Shown here: piece by piece, positions 19,049 to 27,946 of the stretch | Position numbering within the stretch: position 1 is the first letter of the stretch | Layout: every line of letters begins with the position of its first letter | NCBI RefSeq assembly: GCF_018492665.1 | Contig: NZ_JAFVME010000006.1 | Location: 1-64,000 of the forward strand | DNA length: 64,000 nucleotides | Source: Pedobacter sp. B4-66 | Lineage (GTDB): Bacteria; Bacteroidota; Bacteroidia; Sphingobacteriales; Sphingobacteriaceae | Direction of reading: 5' to 3' | Position numbers and translations under genes: made by a program | The notes under the pieces: model-generated | The model's database searches: none | Seen by the model: the letters and a program-made list of their open reading frames with translations, nothing else | Told to the model about the DNA's origin: nothing

Positions 19049-19639
19049 ATGAATGTAATTGTAATTTCTACCCCTTCTACCCTTAGTAATGAAGCTAAGA
19101 TAATTAATACATTGTTTGAAAATGGATTAGATGTATTTCATTTAAGAAAAAATTCAGGTACTAGATCGTATTGCAAGCAGTTGATTTCCGAAATTGATGA
19201 AGTATATCACAACAGGATCGCCTTGCATCAGTTTCATGGCCTTACAGCCGATTTTGGGATTAACCGATTGCATTACAAGGAGCAGCAGAGAAAGCAATTA
19301 CAGCAAGCTAAAACAGGGCTTAATTTTAAAGACACGGTATTAAGCACTTCCATCCATCAACTTGAAGACATCAAAGATTTGAAAGGATTTGATTATACTT
19401 TTTTTGGACCGGTATTTAACAGCATATCCAAACCGGGGTATGCTGGTGTACTTGGTGCCAATTTTAGGTTACACCTGCGCTTAAGCAACACAAAGTTGAT
19501 AGCGCTCGGCGGAATTAATACATCAAACTTTGATGAAGTTAGTTTAATGGGATTTGACGGTCTTGCACTATTGGGTTTTATTTGGAATGATCCTTCGAAA
19601 GCCTTAAGCAATTTTAAAAGTATAAAGGAAAGATGTTAG
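19049..19639 (+). CDS. TenI/ThiE-like TIM-barrel protein, probably a thiazole tautomerase
   Basis: A 196-aa member of the ThiE/TenI family. It keeps the barrel pattern (FHLRKNSG, DYTFFGPVFNSISKPGY, LIALGGINTSN), but the ThiE substrate motifs QLRxK and NDR are replaced by HLRKN and ALHQ. This points to TenI-type aromatisation of the thiazole phosphate carboxylate rather than thiamine-phosphate synthesis, and a bona fide ThiE is encoded two genes downstream. Translation is probably coupled: it starts directly after the thiC stop and overlaps thiD by 7 bp. Confidence 0.75.
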   Translation: MNVIVISTPSTLSNEAKIINTLFENGLDVFHLRKNSGTRSYCKQLISEIDEVYHNRIALHQFHGLTADFGINRLHYKEQQRKQLQQAKTGLNFKDTVLSTSIHQLEDIKDLKGFDYTFFGPVFNSISKPGYAGVLGANFRLHLRLSNTKLIALGGINTSNFDEVSLMGFDGLALLGFIWNDPSKALSNFKSIKERC

Positions 19640-20379
19640 CAAACAGACCATACGCAATTAGTATTGCTGGCTTTGACCCAAGTGCCGGTGCCGGTGTTTT
19701 GGCAGATGTAAAGTGCTTTGAGCAGCATCAGGTTTATGGTTTCGGTATCTGCAGTGCGTTAACCGTACAAACAGATAGTGAACTTTTACAGAACGACTGG
19801 TTAGATTCATTTCAAATCATTGCACAACTTGAGCCTTTAATGACTAAGTTTAAAGTGGTAGCTTGTAAAATAGGGCTAATCAAAGATGTTTCTGTTTTGC
19901 ATGAAGTGGTTGGTTTTATCAAATCAAAAGCACCTGATATAAAAATCATTATTGACCCTGTATTAAAGTCAAGCTCCGGGTACGAGTTTCACGATTGGGC
20001 AAATGGAATACAGGCATTAGCACCTGTGCTTAAACAAATAGACCTGATTACTCCGAACTACAATGAAATGATGAGTTTAGGCGGGCAAATAGAGTCGATA
20101 AGCCTTTGGGCTGAGTACTGTCCTGTTTTATTAAAAGGAGGTCATAACCCAGCTTTGAGAGGCACTGATTATTTGTATGAGGGCGGCAACATCCATGAAT
20201 TTAGTCCAAGAATTGCTGATGTTCATCAAAAACATGGCTCTGGATGTGTTTTATCCGCAGCCATTGCTGCAAATGTAGCATTGGGTTATCCCTTAAAACA
20301 AGCTTGCAGCGCCGCTAAATTATACATCGAAAAATTCTTAAACAGTAATAGCACCCTACTTGGGTACCACTCATTATGA
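19633..20379 (+). CDS. thiD: HMP/HMP-phosphate kinase ThiD
   Basis: Phosphorylates hydroxymethylpyrimidine and its monophosphate. Ribokinase-fold motifs are visible: AISIAGFDPSAGAGVLADVKCF at the N-terminus, LITPNYNEM, VLLKGGH, and the anion-hole segment HGSGCVLSAAIAAN with the catalytic Cys. The 248-aa length is slightly short but complete. Overlaps its neighbours by 7 and 4 bp. Confidence 0.95.
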   Translation: MLANRPYAISIAGFDPSAGAGVLADVKCFEQHQVYGFGICSALTVQTDSELLQNDWLDSFQIIAQLEPLMTKFKVVACKIGLIKDVSVLHEVVGFIKSKAPDIKIIIDPVLKSSSGYEFHDWANGIQALAPVLKQIDLITPNYNEMMSLGGQIESISLWAEYCPVLLKGGHNPALRGTDYLYEGGNIHEFSPRIADVHQKHGSGCVLSAAIAANVALGYPLKQACSAAKLYIEKFLNSNSTLLGYHSL

Positions 20380-21020
20380 TTGATAAACTACATTATATAT
20401 CGCAGGAAACTGACAATATCAGTCACCTTGAAGCTATTGATAAAACGCTTATTTCAGGTGCGAAATGGATACAATTGAGGGTTAAAAACAAGCCTGAAGA
20501 GGTTATTCTTGAATTGGCTATTAAAGCTAATGCGCTTTGTAGAGCTTATGGAGCGAGGTTAATTGTAAATGATCATCCACTAATTGCGCTAAAAGCTGAA
20601 GCTTATGGGCTGCATTTAGGTTTAACTGATATGCCAATTGCTGAGGCAAGAACCATTGTTGGTGAGCAAATGGTTATTGGCGGTACGGCTAACACCTTTG
20701 ATCATGTTAAACAAAGGGTGGCTGAAGGTGCTGATTATATTGGATTAGGCCCATATCGCTTTACCAATACCAAACAGAATTTAAGCCCAATAATCGGTTT
20801 AGAGGGGTACGAGGTAATTATGGAACAGGTTTCTATATCGGGCATCACCACTCCTATTATTGCCATTGGAGGTATTGAATTGGCAGATATTCCTTTGATT
20901 ATGACCACCGGGGCGCATGGCGTAGCACTATCTGGAGCATTAACAAACGCTATAGATCCTGCGGCTGAGCTTGCTCAAATATATGGTGCTTTGAAGATTT
21001 TAAACCCGGTTAACAACTAA
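20376..21020 (+). CDS. thiE: Thiamine phosphate synthase ThiE
   Basis: Joins HMP-pyrophosphate to thiazole phosphate. The TIM barrel has all expected motifs: WIQLRVKN, RLIVNDHPLIA, GLHLGLTDM, YIGLGPYRFTNTK and PIIAIGGI. Its 214 aa match the family. It begins in the ATGA overlap with thiD and ends 6 bp before thiG. Its presence makes the tenI-like gene upstream unlikely to be the synthase. Confidence 0.95.
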   Translation: MIDKLHYISQETDNISHLEAIDKTLISGAKWIQLRVKNKPEEVILELAIKANALCRAYGARLIVNDHPLIALKAEAYGLHLGLTDMPIAEARTIVGEQMVIGGTANTFDHVKQRVAEGADYIGLGPYRFTNTKQNLSPIIGLEGYEVIMEQVSISGITTPIIAIGGIELADIPLIMTTGAHGVALSGALTNAIDPAAELAQIYGALKILNPVNN

Positions 21021-21026
21021 ATCATT

Positions 21027-21791
21027 ATGTTAAAAATAGCAGATAAGATATTTAAATCCCGCCTGTTTACTGGAACCGGCAAGTTCAGCTCGGCTACTGA
21101 AATGGAAAGAGCATTACTTGCTTCGGAATCGGAACTGGTAACTGTTGCGCTAAAAAGGGTCGATTTGAAAGACAATGATGATGATATTTTAATTCACTTA
21201 AATCATCCTCATATTAACCTTTTACCGAATACTTCTGGTGTTCGCAATGCGAAAGAGGCAGTTTTTGCAGCTCAAATGGCCAGAGAATCATTAGAAACCA
21301 ACTGGATTAAGTTGGAGATTCATCCAGACCCAAAATACCTAATGCCCGACCCAATTGAAACACTAAAGGCTACAGAAGAGCTGGCAAAATTAGGTTTCAT
21401 TGTACTTCCCTACATACATGCAGATCCGGTTTTGTGCAAACGATTGGAAGATGCAGGTACATCGGCAGTAATGCCATTGGGCTCTCCTATTGGCAGCAAT
21501 AAAGGTTTAAAAACAATAGACTTTTTAGAAATTATTATCAGTCAAAGTAATGTACCCGTAATTATTGATGCCGGAATTGGCGCTCCTTCTGATGCAGCTA
21601 AAGCTATGGAAATCGGCGCTGATGCGGTTTTAGTAAACACAGCCATCGCAGTATCTCAAAATCCTGAGCTAATGGCCAGAGCTTTTAAAATAGCCATTGA
21701 GGCAGGTAGAATGGCTTTTGAAGCCAAGCTTGGCTCTGTTAATTTACATGCTGTAGCAAGCAGCCCACTAACCTCATTCTTAGATGACTAA
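21027..21791 (+). CDS. thiG: Thiazole synthase ThiG
   Basis: TIM-barrel enzyme forming the thiazole ring from DXP, ThiS thiocarboxylate and dehydroglycine. The Schiff-base lysine is in [10 protein letters not shown]; other landmarks are [28 protein letters not shown] and [14 protein letters not shown]. Length 254 aa is normal. It starts 6 bp after thiE and overlaps thiH by 8 bp. Confidence 0.96.
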   Translation: MLKIADKIFKSRLFTGTGKFSSATEMERALLASESELVTVALKRVDLKDNDDDILIHLNHPHINLLPNTSGVRNAKEAVFAAQMARESLETNWIKLEIHPDPKYLMPDPIETLKATEELAKLGFIVLPYIHADPVLCKRLEDAGTSAVMPLGSPIGSNKGLKTIDFLEIIISQSNVPVIIDAGIGAPSDAAKAMEIGADAVLVNTAIAVSQNPELMARAFKIAIEAGRMAFEAKLGSVNLHAVASSPLTSFLDD

Positions 21792-22902
21792 CTTCACCGA
21801 ACTCTTCAAATCCTGTAGCTGGGAAGAAACCAGCAAAAGCATTTACGCCAAAACCAGCGCGGATGTGGAGCGTGCCTTAAATTCTTCTCAAAGAACATTA
21901 GAGGATTTTAAAGCGCTCATTTCTCCGGCAGCAGCTCCTTACCTGGAGCAAATGGCGCAGCTTAGTCAGCAGCTAACCCTTAAGCGCTTCGGCAAGGCCA
22001 TCCAGATGTACGTACCGCTATATCTTTCTAACGAATGCAATAACATTTGCACTTATTGCGGGTTTAGTTACGACAATAAGGTTAGGAGGAAAACGCTTAC
22101 TCCAATGGAGATTATGCAGGAAGTAGCTGTTATCAAAGATATGGGCTACGACCATGTTTTATTGGTTACCGGTGAGGCAAATCAAACTGTCCATACCGAA
22201 TACTTTAAAAAGGTATTGGAGCTTATCAAGCCTCATTTCTCTCATATATCAATGGAAGTTCAGCCATTGGATACTGAAGATTATGAAGAACTTACGCCTT
22301 ATGGACTAAATACGGTTCTTGTTTATCAGGAAACTTACCATCAGGAAGACTATAAAAAGCACCACCCAAAGGGGAAAAAGTCTAATTTTCAATATAGATT
22401 GGAAACGCCCGACAGATTGGGTGAGGCTGGAATCCATAAAATGGGACTAGGTGTGCTGATAGGTTTGGAGGATTGGAGAACTGATTCTTTTTTTACCGCA
22501 ATGCATTTAAATTACCTCGAAAAAAGGTACTGGCAGACAAAATACAGCATCTCATTTCCTCGCTTACGCCCATTTAGTGGAGGTTTGGAACCTAAAGTTG
22601 TGATGAATGACAAAGAGCTTGTTCAACTGATCTGCGCATACCGATTGTTTAATGAAGAGGTGGAATTATCAATTTCTACACGTGAATCCATCGTTTTTAG
22701 AAATAATATAGTGAAATTAGGGATCACATCTATAAGTGCAGGTTCTAAAACTAACCCTGGTGGGTATGCTGTTGAACCTCAATCATTAGAACAGTTTGAG
22801 ATTTCTGATGAACGCAACGCGAAAGAGATAGCTCAAATGATCAGCTCTCAAGGTTATGAACCGGTATGGAAAGACTGGGATGTTAGCTTAACTAAAAACT
22901 AA
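21784..22902 (+). CDS. thiH: 2-iminoacetate synthase ThiH
   Basis: Radical SAM tyrosine lyase supplying dehydroglycine for the thiazole ring. The cluster motif CxxxCxxC is in [14 protein letters not shown]. The conserved [15 protein letters not shown] and [15 protein letters not shown] segments follow. Having ThiH rather than ThiO means the oxidase route is not used here. At 372 aa it is full length; it overlaps thiG and is 7 bp before the ThiF gene. Confidence 0.96.
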   Translation: MTNFTELFKSCSWEETSKSIYAKTSADVERALNSSQRTLEDFKALISPAAAPYLEQMAQLSQQLTLKRFGKAIQMYVPLYLSNECNNICTYCGFSYDNKVRRKTLTPMEIMQEVAVIKDMGYDHVLLVTGEANQTVHTEYFKKVLELIKPHFSHISMEVQPLDTEDYEELTPYGLNTVLVYQETYHQEDYKKHHPKGKKSNFQYRLETPDRLGEAGIHKMGLGVLIGLEDWRTDSFFTAMHLNYLEKRYWQTKYSISFPRLRPFSGGLEPKVVMNDKELVQLICAYRLFNEEVELSISTRESIVFRNNIVKLGITSISAGSKTNPGGYAVEPQSLEQFEISDERNAKEIAQMISSQGYEPVWKDWDVSLTKN

Positions 22903-22909
22903 ATTGGCT

Positions 22910-23947
22910 ATGGATAGCGCTGAACTAAAGAGATATAACAGACAAATACTACTACCGGAACTGAGCGTAGAAGGTCAGCAAAAGCTAAAAGCGGCTAAAA
23001 TATTGGTTATTGGGGCTGGTGGCTTAGGTTCTCCAGTCTTACTTTATCTTGCCGCAGCAGGAATAGGAAAAATTGGTGTTGTTGATCATGATACGGTTGA
23101 TGAGAGTAACTTACACAGGCAAATTCTGTTCAACAGTACTGATGTAGGTAAAAGTAAAGCCGATACCTCGGTAAGCAAGCTGAAATTACTTAATCCGCAT
23201 GTTAGTTTCCTTTCTTATCCTTTTAAAATTGACTCAGCTAATGCCAATTCATTAGTTCAGGAGTATGATTTAGTTGTAGATGGCTCCGACAATTTCCCTA
23301 CCCGTTACCTGGTTAATGACACCTGTGTTGCTTTAAACAAGCCACTGGTATTTGGTTCTATATTTAAGTTTGAAGGTCAGGTATCTGTGTTTAATTACAA
23401 TGGAGGTGGCGATTATAGGTCGTTGTTTCCTGAGCCTCCCCCTGCCGATGAGGTCCCAAACTGTGATGAAGGCGGCGTAATTGGCACTTTGCCTGGCATA
23501 ATAGGCAGCTATATGGCTAATGAAACCATTAAATTAATTTGTGGGTTTGGCGAAGTGCTATCTGGTAAATTACTTATTATTAATGCGCTGGATAATTCTT
23601 CCCTAATTCTTAATATAAGTAAAAAGGAGAAATTGGTTAAACCAGAATCCCAATCTGTTTCGGATAAAAACGCCATAAATGACTATGAGGAAATAACTCC
23701 AGAAGCATTTGAAGAATTAAAAGAGTCTTTGTTTTTAATTGATGTGAGGGAGGATTTTGAGTATGAGGAATACAACATAGGTGGATCTAATTTCCCATTG
23801 TACGAACTCAACGACCACCTTCACACCATCCCTACGGATAAGAAAATTGTGCTTTGCTGTACAAGCGGTTTAAGAAGTAGGATTGCTTATAACCTGCTAA
23901 AAGAAAAAACAGATGCTCAGATGTATATCCTAAGCCTCAATAGATAA
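22910..23947 (+). CDS. thiF: ThiF/MoeB-type adenylyltransferase with C-terminal rhodanese domain
   Basis: Activates the C-terminus of ThiS by adenylation. I start it at the ATG at 22910, as the TTG at 22904 is weaker. The E1-like fold shows VIGAGGLGSPVLLYLAAAGIG and DHDTVDESNLHRQILF, and VPNCDEGGVIG includes the Cys near the active loop. The tetra-Cys zinc motif common in ThiF/MoeB is not visible. The final 90 residues are a rhodanese domain (LIDVREDFEYEEYNIGG, CCTSGLRSR) that may deliver sulfur. It ends the thi operon. Confidence 0.88.
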   Translation: MDSAELKRYNRQILLPELSVEGQQKLKAAKILVIGAGGLGSPVLLYLAAAGIGKIGVVDHDTVDESNLHRQILFNSTDVGKSKADTSVSKLKLLNPHVSFLSYPFKIDSANANSLVQEYDLVVDGSDNFPTRYLVNDTCVALNKPLVFGSIFKFEGQVSVFNYNGGGDYRSLFPEPPPADEVPNCDEGGVIGTLPGIIGSYMANETIKLICGFGEVLSGKLLIINALDNSSLILNISKKEKLVKPESQSVSDKNAINDYEEITPEAFEELKESLFLIDVREDFEYEEYNIGGSNFPLYELNDHLHTIPTDKKIVLCCTSGLRSRIAYNLLKEKTDAQMYILSLNR

Positions 23948-23975
23948 GCTAAAATTTCTTTCAATATTTTAACCA

Positions 23976-24017
23976 CTATATATCCTTTTCTATATAGACT
24001 TGCAGTGTAGATCTACA
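23976..24017. other. Two short palindromes after the thi operon
   Basis: CTATATA (23976-23982) mirrors TATATAG (23991-23997), and TGTAGATCTACA (24006-24017) is a perfect 12-bp palindrome. The first could weakly terminate the thi operon, although there is no T tract. The second lies 36 bp before the small basic protein gene and could be its operator. Confidence 0.3.
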
Positions 24018-24053
24018 ATCTTAAATAACTCATAAAAAACCTCAAAAATTTAG

Positions 24054-24383
24054 ATGAAAAAACAGATTGTAAACAAAAACGGTATAAGTAAAAAAACTGA
24101 AGGCAGTACTACAGGCAAAAAAAAGCCGGGGAAAAAGGTTATAGACAAGGGCGGGGAAAAGAAATTCAAAATTCAGGAACTAATGAATAACCTAACTCAT
24201 AGTGGCTATAAGTCTATGAGAAGGGAATTACCTAAGCTAATTGGCAAGTGTATAAACACATTAGACAACTATAGCAACATACCAATTGACTCAAAAGAGG
24301 ACATTCCTTATCATGCTGCGCTCACGATTGAAAAGTATTTTTGCATTGAGGCAGGCTCTCTTAGCAATTTACCCACTCAGTAA
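24054..24383 (+). CDS. Small basic hypothetical protein
   Basis: A 109-aa protein I do not recognise. The first 40 residues are lysine- and glycine-rich and probably disordered. The remainder is predicted helical, with a section (MRRELPKLIGKCINTLDNY and DIPYHAALTIEKYF) that has the rhythm of a helix-turn-helix protein of the Cro/C1 kind. DNA or RNA binding is therefore possible but not shown. It lies between the thi operon and the CvfB gene, which has its own promoter element. Confidence 0.6.
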   Translation: MKKQIVNKNGISKKTEGSTTGKKKPGKKVIDKGGEKKFKIQELMNNLTHSGYKSMRRELPKLIGKCINTLDNYSNIPIDSKEDIPYHAALTIEKYFCIEAGSLSNLPTQ

Positions 24384-24386
24384 TGT

Positions 24387-24394
24387 TACCTTTG
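24387..24394 (+). promoter_or_regulatory. -7 element TACCTTTG of the CvfB-like gene
   Basis: Exact match to TAnnTTTG located 60 bases upstream of the ATG at 24454 and just after the stop of the preceding gene. No TTTG is visible at the -33 position, only AATTT. Confidence 0.5.
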
Positions 24395-24453
24395 CAATTC
24401 ATAAAGAAATACAGTCATTTCTGGCTTATCAGAAATGACTCAACATAGTGACC

Positions 24454-25299
24454 ATGATAGCAATAGGACAATACAACGATTTAAGAATAATAACTAAAAC
24501 AGAAGCAGGACTTATTTTAACCGAAGGGGAGAAAGAAGTATTACTTCCTTATAATGATGTTCCAAAGAATGCCGAAATCGGGGATAACATAACCGTGTTC
24601 GTTTATGTCCACAAAGATGGCAGATTAATGGGTACTACAAAAAAACCTTTGGCATGTGTTGGCGACTTTGCTTATTTAACTGTTGTTGATGACAGTGAAG
24701 ATGGGGCTTTTATGGATCTGGGCCTTGATAAGGATATTTATGTTCCTAAAAGAGAACAAAAACGTCCAATGTTTAAAGGAGATCGCCATGTAGTTTATGT
24801 TTTTCTTGACGAAAGTAATGACCGTATGGTTGCTTCTTCCAGATTAACCAACTTTGTTGAAGAGGAAGACATAGATTTAGAAGAGGGTGATGAAGTGAGT
24901 CTACTTATTGTAGATCGTTCTGATCTTGGGTACAATGCCATCGTTGACAACAAATATATTGGGCTATTATATACCAACGAGTTGTTTGATGTGCTTAATC
25001 CAGGTGAAGTTAGAAAGGGTTGGATTAAAAAAATCCGTGTTGGTGGTAAGATTGATTTAAGTCTGCAACCAATGGGTTATGGCCATATCCTTGATACAAA
25101 AGATAGCGTATTGGAAGATTTAAAAGAGAGCGGTGGGGTAATCCCTCTAGGTGATAAAAGCTCTCCTGAAGAAATATATGCAAGATTTAAGATTAGCAAG
25201 AACGCATTTAAGAAGGTAATTGGGGGATTATATAAAGATCGCCTGATTACCGTTTCTGATCACGAAATAAAGATTTTGGTTGATCACGAAGCAGAGTAA
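24454..25299 (+). CDS. CvfB-like S1-domain RNA-binding protein
   Basis: A 281-aa protein starting at the ATG at 24454 (MIAIGQYNDLRI); the GTG at 24448 is less likely. It shows serial S1-like OB modules: EGEKEVLLPYNDVP, then ACVGDFAYLTVVDDSEDGAFMDLGLDKDIYVP, then an IVDNKYIGLLYTNELF segment, and ends in a winged-helix segment (SPEEIYARFKISKNAFKKVIGGL). This layout matches CvfB, an RNA-binding protein linked to virulence and translation regulation in Firmicutes. The role here is unknown. Confidence 0.88.
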   Translation: MIAIGQYNDLRIITKTEAGLILTEGEKEVLLPYNDVPKNAEIGDNITVFVYVHKDGRLMGTTKKPLACVGDFAYLTVVDDSEDGAFMDLGLDKDIYVPKREQKRPMFKGDRHVVYVFLDESNDRMVASSRLTNFVEEEDIDLEEGDEVSLLIVDRSDLGYNAIVDNKYIGLLYTNELFDVLNPGEVRKGWIKKIRVGGKIDLSLQPMGYGHILDTKDSVLEDLKESGGVIPLGDKSSPEEIYARFKISKNAFKKVIGGLYKDRLITVSDHEIKILVDHEAE

Positions 25300-25304
25300 A
25301 TAAG

Positions 25305-25340
25305 AAGGCCCTTTTCATCAATATGGTAAAGGGCCTTTCT
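25305..25340. terminator. Terminator between CvfB and the kinase-barrel gene
   Basis: AAGGCCCTTT (25305-25314) pairs exactly with AAAGGGCCTT (25328-25337), followed by TTCT on the plus strand. It lies between convergent genes and may work in both directions. Confidence 0.8.
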
Positions 25341-25356
25341 ATTTACAGTCAAACTT

Positions 25357-27945
25357 CTAAAAGTTAAATCCTATTGAAAAATACGGCATTGTTGCTTCCC
25401 TAGAGAATCCCACTGTCGCCTGTATCAAAATTACCTCACCCGGAATCACATACAATCCACCACCATAACCATGGTGCCATCTTGAAGATGATTCTCCTTT
25501 TTCCCATACCCTACCTACATCATTAAAACCGATCATCCCAACAGTTCCGGGAACCAGATAGGAAGTGAAATTAAACAGCTTCAACCTCATATCAAGGTTA
25601 TGGTAAGCCATTGTAGTCCCGGTAAATCTTTTACTGTTAAAACCTCTTAAACTATTAACGCCGCCAATCTGCATGTGCTGAAAGAAAGCCGGAGCACCGA
25701 TAACAGTACCTCCTCCTATCCTATTTGCGAATACCAATCCTGATTTTCCGGGGTTAATATAGAAACGAAATTCAGAAGTTACAGCGCCATACTTATCATT
25801 GGTTTTATCAACCCTTTGTTGTGCTGTTAAAGATGTTTTCCAGTATAAACCTTTTTTAGGGTTAGTTATATTATCACGACTATCATAGGTCCATCCTGCT
25901 ACAAAACCGGCATAGTATTTATCCGAAAAGATCTCTTCTGATGGATTAGCGGCATTGTAGTCAGTAAAGAAGCGCTCTTCATTTCCTGATTCTGTACTGG
26001 TATAGAACGAGCCTAACACACCACCTTCTATTCTTAGGTGTTTATTCAACTTTCTGCTTAGCCTTACATCTACATTTAAGTAGTCATAACGATTTCTGTA
26101 ATAAGAGATTCCATCTTCACGATCTGACTCGTCGTTATCATCATCATGCTCATGGAGATATTGTGTATTATTTCCAATTCCGAAGAAATTACTTAAGTTA
26201 TTAGGCCCCAGTAAATTTGCATGTACAATTATGTCGTTTTTGCCTACTGCCTTTTTAAAATCACCCAGATAATCCAGGATAAACGATTTCCTTCCGGTTG
26301 AATAGTTAGCCCAAAATTCATGTTTTGATGCATATGGGTCTTTTCTAAAACCTTGTTTCTCTATAATGTAGCCCAAACCAATCTGTATTCCCTGATCTAT
26401 ATTATAATTCAGATTAAAAAGAACCCCAGATCTGTCATATAGAAAAGAATTCTTATCAAATTTGTTTACAAGGGTATCTTTTGCAAGACGCATCTTGGCC
26501 ATAGCGTTATCCGGAAATTGGTTAGACTCATCGGAACGGTCGTAGATGTAAGGCTTATTTGAAACATCTTGTGCTATTTCAAACTTATCAGCATCACCAC
26601 CTCCTATCATTCTGACTTTGATTTTAGAATTTTCTTTCCCTCTAACAGAAAAGACATCTTCTCCTGCCATAGCGAATAACCTAACCTCTTTAGTTACATT
26701 AGGATCGAAAGTTCTTTTATATACCAATCGTCCGTTTTTACCTTCCTTATTGATATTATATACAGTGACCTCTACGTTTCCGTTATCGGCATAATTGACA
26801 TCAAAGAACTCCTTTTTATCAGAAGTAGGTACATCAACATTTATGGATAAGAACTTATAGTATTGTAAAGCAAGTGTATCCAACTTGTCTCTTCTTGATT
26901 TAAAGTGACCAATCAGTTGATTGCCGCTAAGTTTAAATACTGTATCAGGCATCTTTCTGAAGGCAGTATTGATTAGGTCATCAGTTAACCCCTGTTGAAT
27001 AAACTTAACTGCATCCTTCCAGTCCTGCTCATTAAGCTCATTTAAAAAATACCTATCGAAATACCGCTCATTGAAGTTCCAATGGTTTACATCTCTAATG
27101 TTATCACTATAAGGCTGCAAATGAGATTTTAGCCATTGGTGGTTCAATATCCATGGGAATACTCCCGATGTTTTATAAAACACTTTATCTCTATCCCTGG
27201 GAACAGGAATATAAGTGGTTTCTCCCTTTTCTTTTTGAGCCAGCCAACGCCAGTTATCTTCGTGTCTGTCCCAATCTCCTAAAACAAAATCAAGGAGTCT
27301 GGCCCTTAGTGTTAGCTTCTGATCTGACCTATGGTCATTGTCTTCTTGTATCTTGCGTTGTACTTTGGCTGTATTGTCTGTTTCTTCCTCAAAAGGAGAT
27401 CTTGGTTCTAACAGATAAGCAGCATTGGCGAATTTCTCTCTGTACTCTCCAAGCCCCTGATCATCTCCCACATAAACAATTTCTGGTTTGGAATGAGGGA
27501 TTTCTAGTGCATCAGTTAAAGGAGGTACAATCAAAGCTGCAAAAGGATGATTCGTAGATACCTGATCCTGGGCAATATCCTTAGCAATGGTTGGTCTTAA
27601 GCTTTCAGGCAAGCCTTGTTCAGGATATTTCTGTATAGTCCTTAAAACATACTCTCTGCCAGTTGGATCTACTAACCGCAAGGAACGGGTTTGCATACCA
27701 CCACCGAGTTTAACGATTTTTAATCCACCCTTTTCTTTCTGAAGGTCAATAATCCGAATTTTTACAGGCGTTGCCCATATCTGGCGATAGCTTTCGCCAA
27801 GCCAAAACCTATGAAAGCTGCTTACGCTATTGTACTCAGGTGCTATTGCAACTGTAATTGAATCTGCAGGTTTCTGCACCTGAGCTATCACGGGGATAGA
27901 CAAGGTGACTAACACAGCACTTACGAGTTTCTTTAGAGGGCGCAT
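25357..27945 (-). CDS. Kinase-like domain fused to BamA/TamA-type outer-membrane beta-barrel
   Basis: An 862-aa exported protein (signal peptide ends near PVIAQ, residue 22). Residues about 65-340 resemble a phosphoinositide-kinase/HipA-like fold: a beta-hairpin with YVLRTI, then FVLGDWDRHEDNW, whose Asp and Asn are spaced as in a kinase catalytic loop, then PVPRDRDKVFY, where Asp could bind metal as in DFG. The C-terminal half (about 510-862) is a 16-strand Omp85-like barrel with GGVNSLRGFNSKRFTG and a final aromatic strand YFSIGFNF. Catalysis is untested. It is 1 bp downstream of the GAF gene, so the two probably act together. Confidence 0.75.
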   Translation of the reverse strand: MRPLKKLVSAVLVTLSIPVIAQVQKPADSITVAIAPEYNSVSSFHRFWLGESYRQIWATPVKIRIIDLQKEKGGLKIVKLGGGMQTRSLRLVDPTGREYVLRTIQKYPEQGLPESLRPTIAKDIAQDQVSTNHPFAALIVPPLTDALEIPHSKPEIVYVGDDQGLGEYREKFANAAYLLEPRSPFEEETDNTAKVQRKIQEDNDHRSDQKLTLRARLLDFVLGDWDRHEDNWRWLAQKEKGETTYIPVPRDRDKVFYKTSGVFPWILNHQWLKSHLQPYSDNIRDVNHWNFNERYFDRYFLNELNEQDWKDAVKFIQQGLTDDLINTAFRKMPDTVFKLSGNQLIGHFKSRRDKLDTLALQYYKFLSINVDVPTSDKKEFFDVNYADNGNVEVTVYNINKEGKNGRLVYKRTFDPNVTKEVRLFAMAGEDVFSVRGKENSKIKVRMIGGGDADKFEIAQDVSNKPYIYDRSDESNQFPDNAMAKMRLAKDTLVNKFDKNSFLYDRSGVLFNLNYNIDQGIQIGLGYIIEKQGFRKDPYASKHEFWANYSTGRKSFILDYLGDFKKAVGKNDIIVHANLLGPNNLSNFFGIGNNTQYLHEHDDDNDESDREDGISYYRNRYDYLNVDVRLSRKLNKHLRIEGGVLGSFYTSTESGNEERFFTDYNAANPSEEIFSDKYYAGFVAGWTYDSRDNITNPKKGLYWKTSLTAQQRVDKTNDKYGAVTSEFRFYINPGKSGLVFANRIGGGTVIGAPAFFQHMQIGGVNSLRGFNSKRFTGTTMAYHNLDMRLKLFNFTSYLVPGTVGMIGFNDVGRVWEKGESSSRWHHGYGGGLYVIPGEVILIQATVGFSREATMPYFSIGFNF

Positions 27946-27946
27946 A

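Noticed and set aside
22904..22909. TTG start for the ThiF gene
   Set aside because: The ATG six bases downstream is stronger and matches the family N-terminus.
27153..27557. 134-aa ORF on the plus strand
   Set aside because: Lies wholly inside the kinase-barrel gene on the other strand and has no protein-like character.
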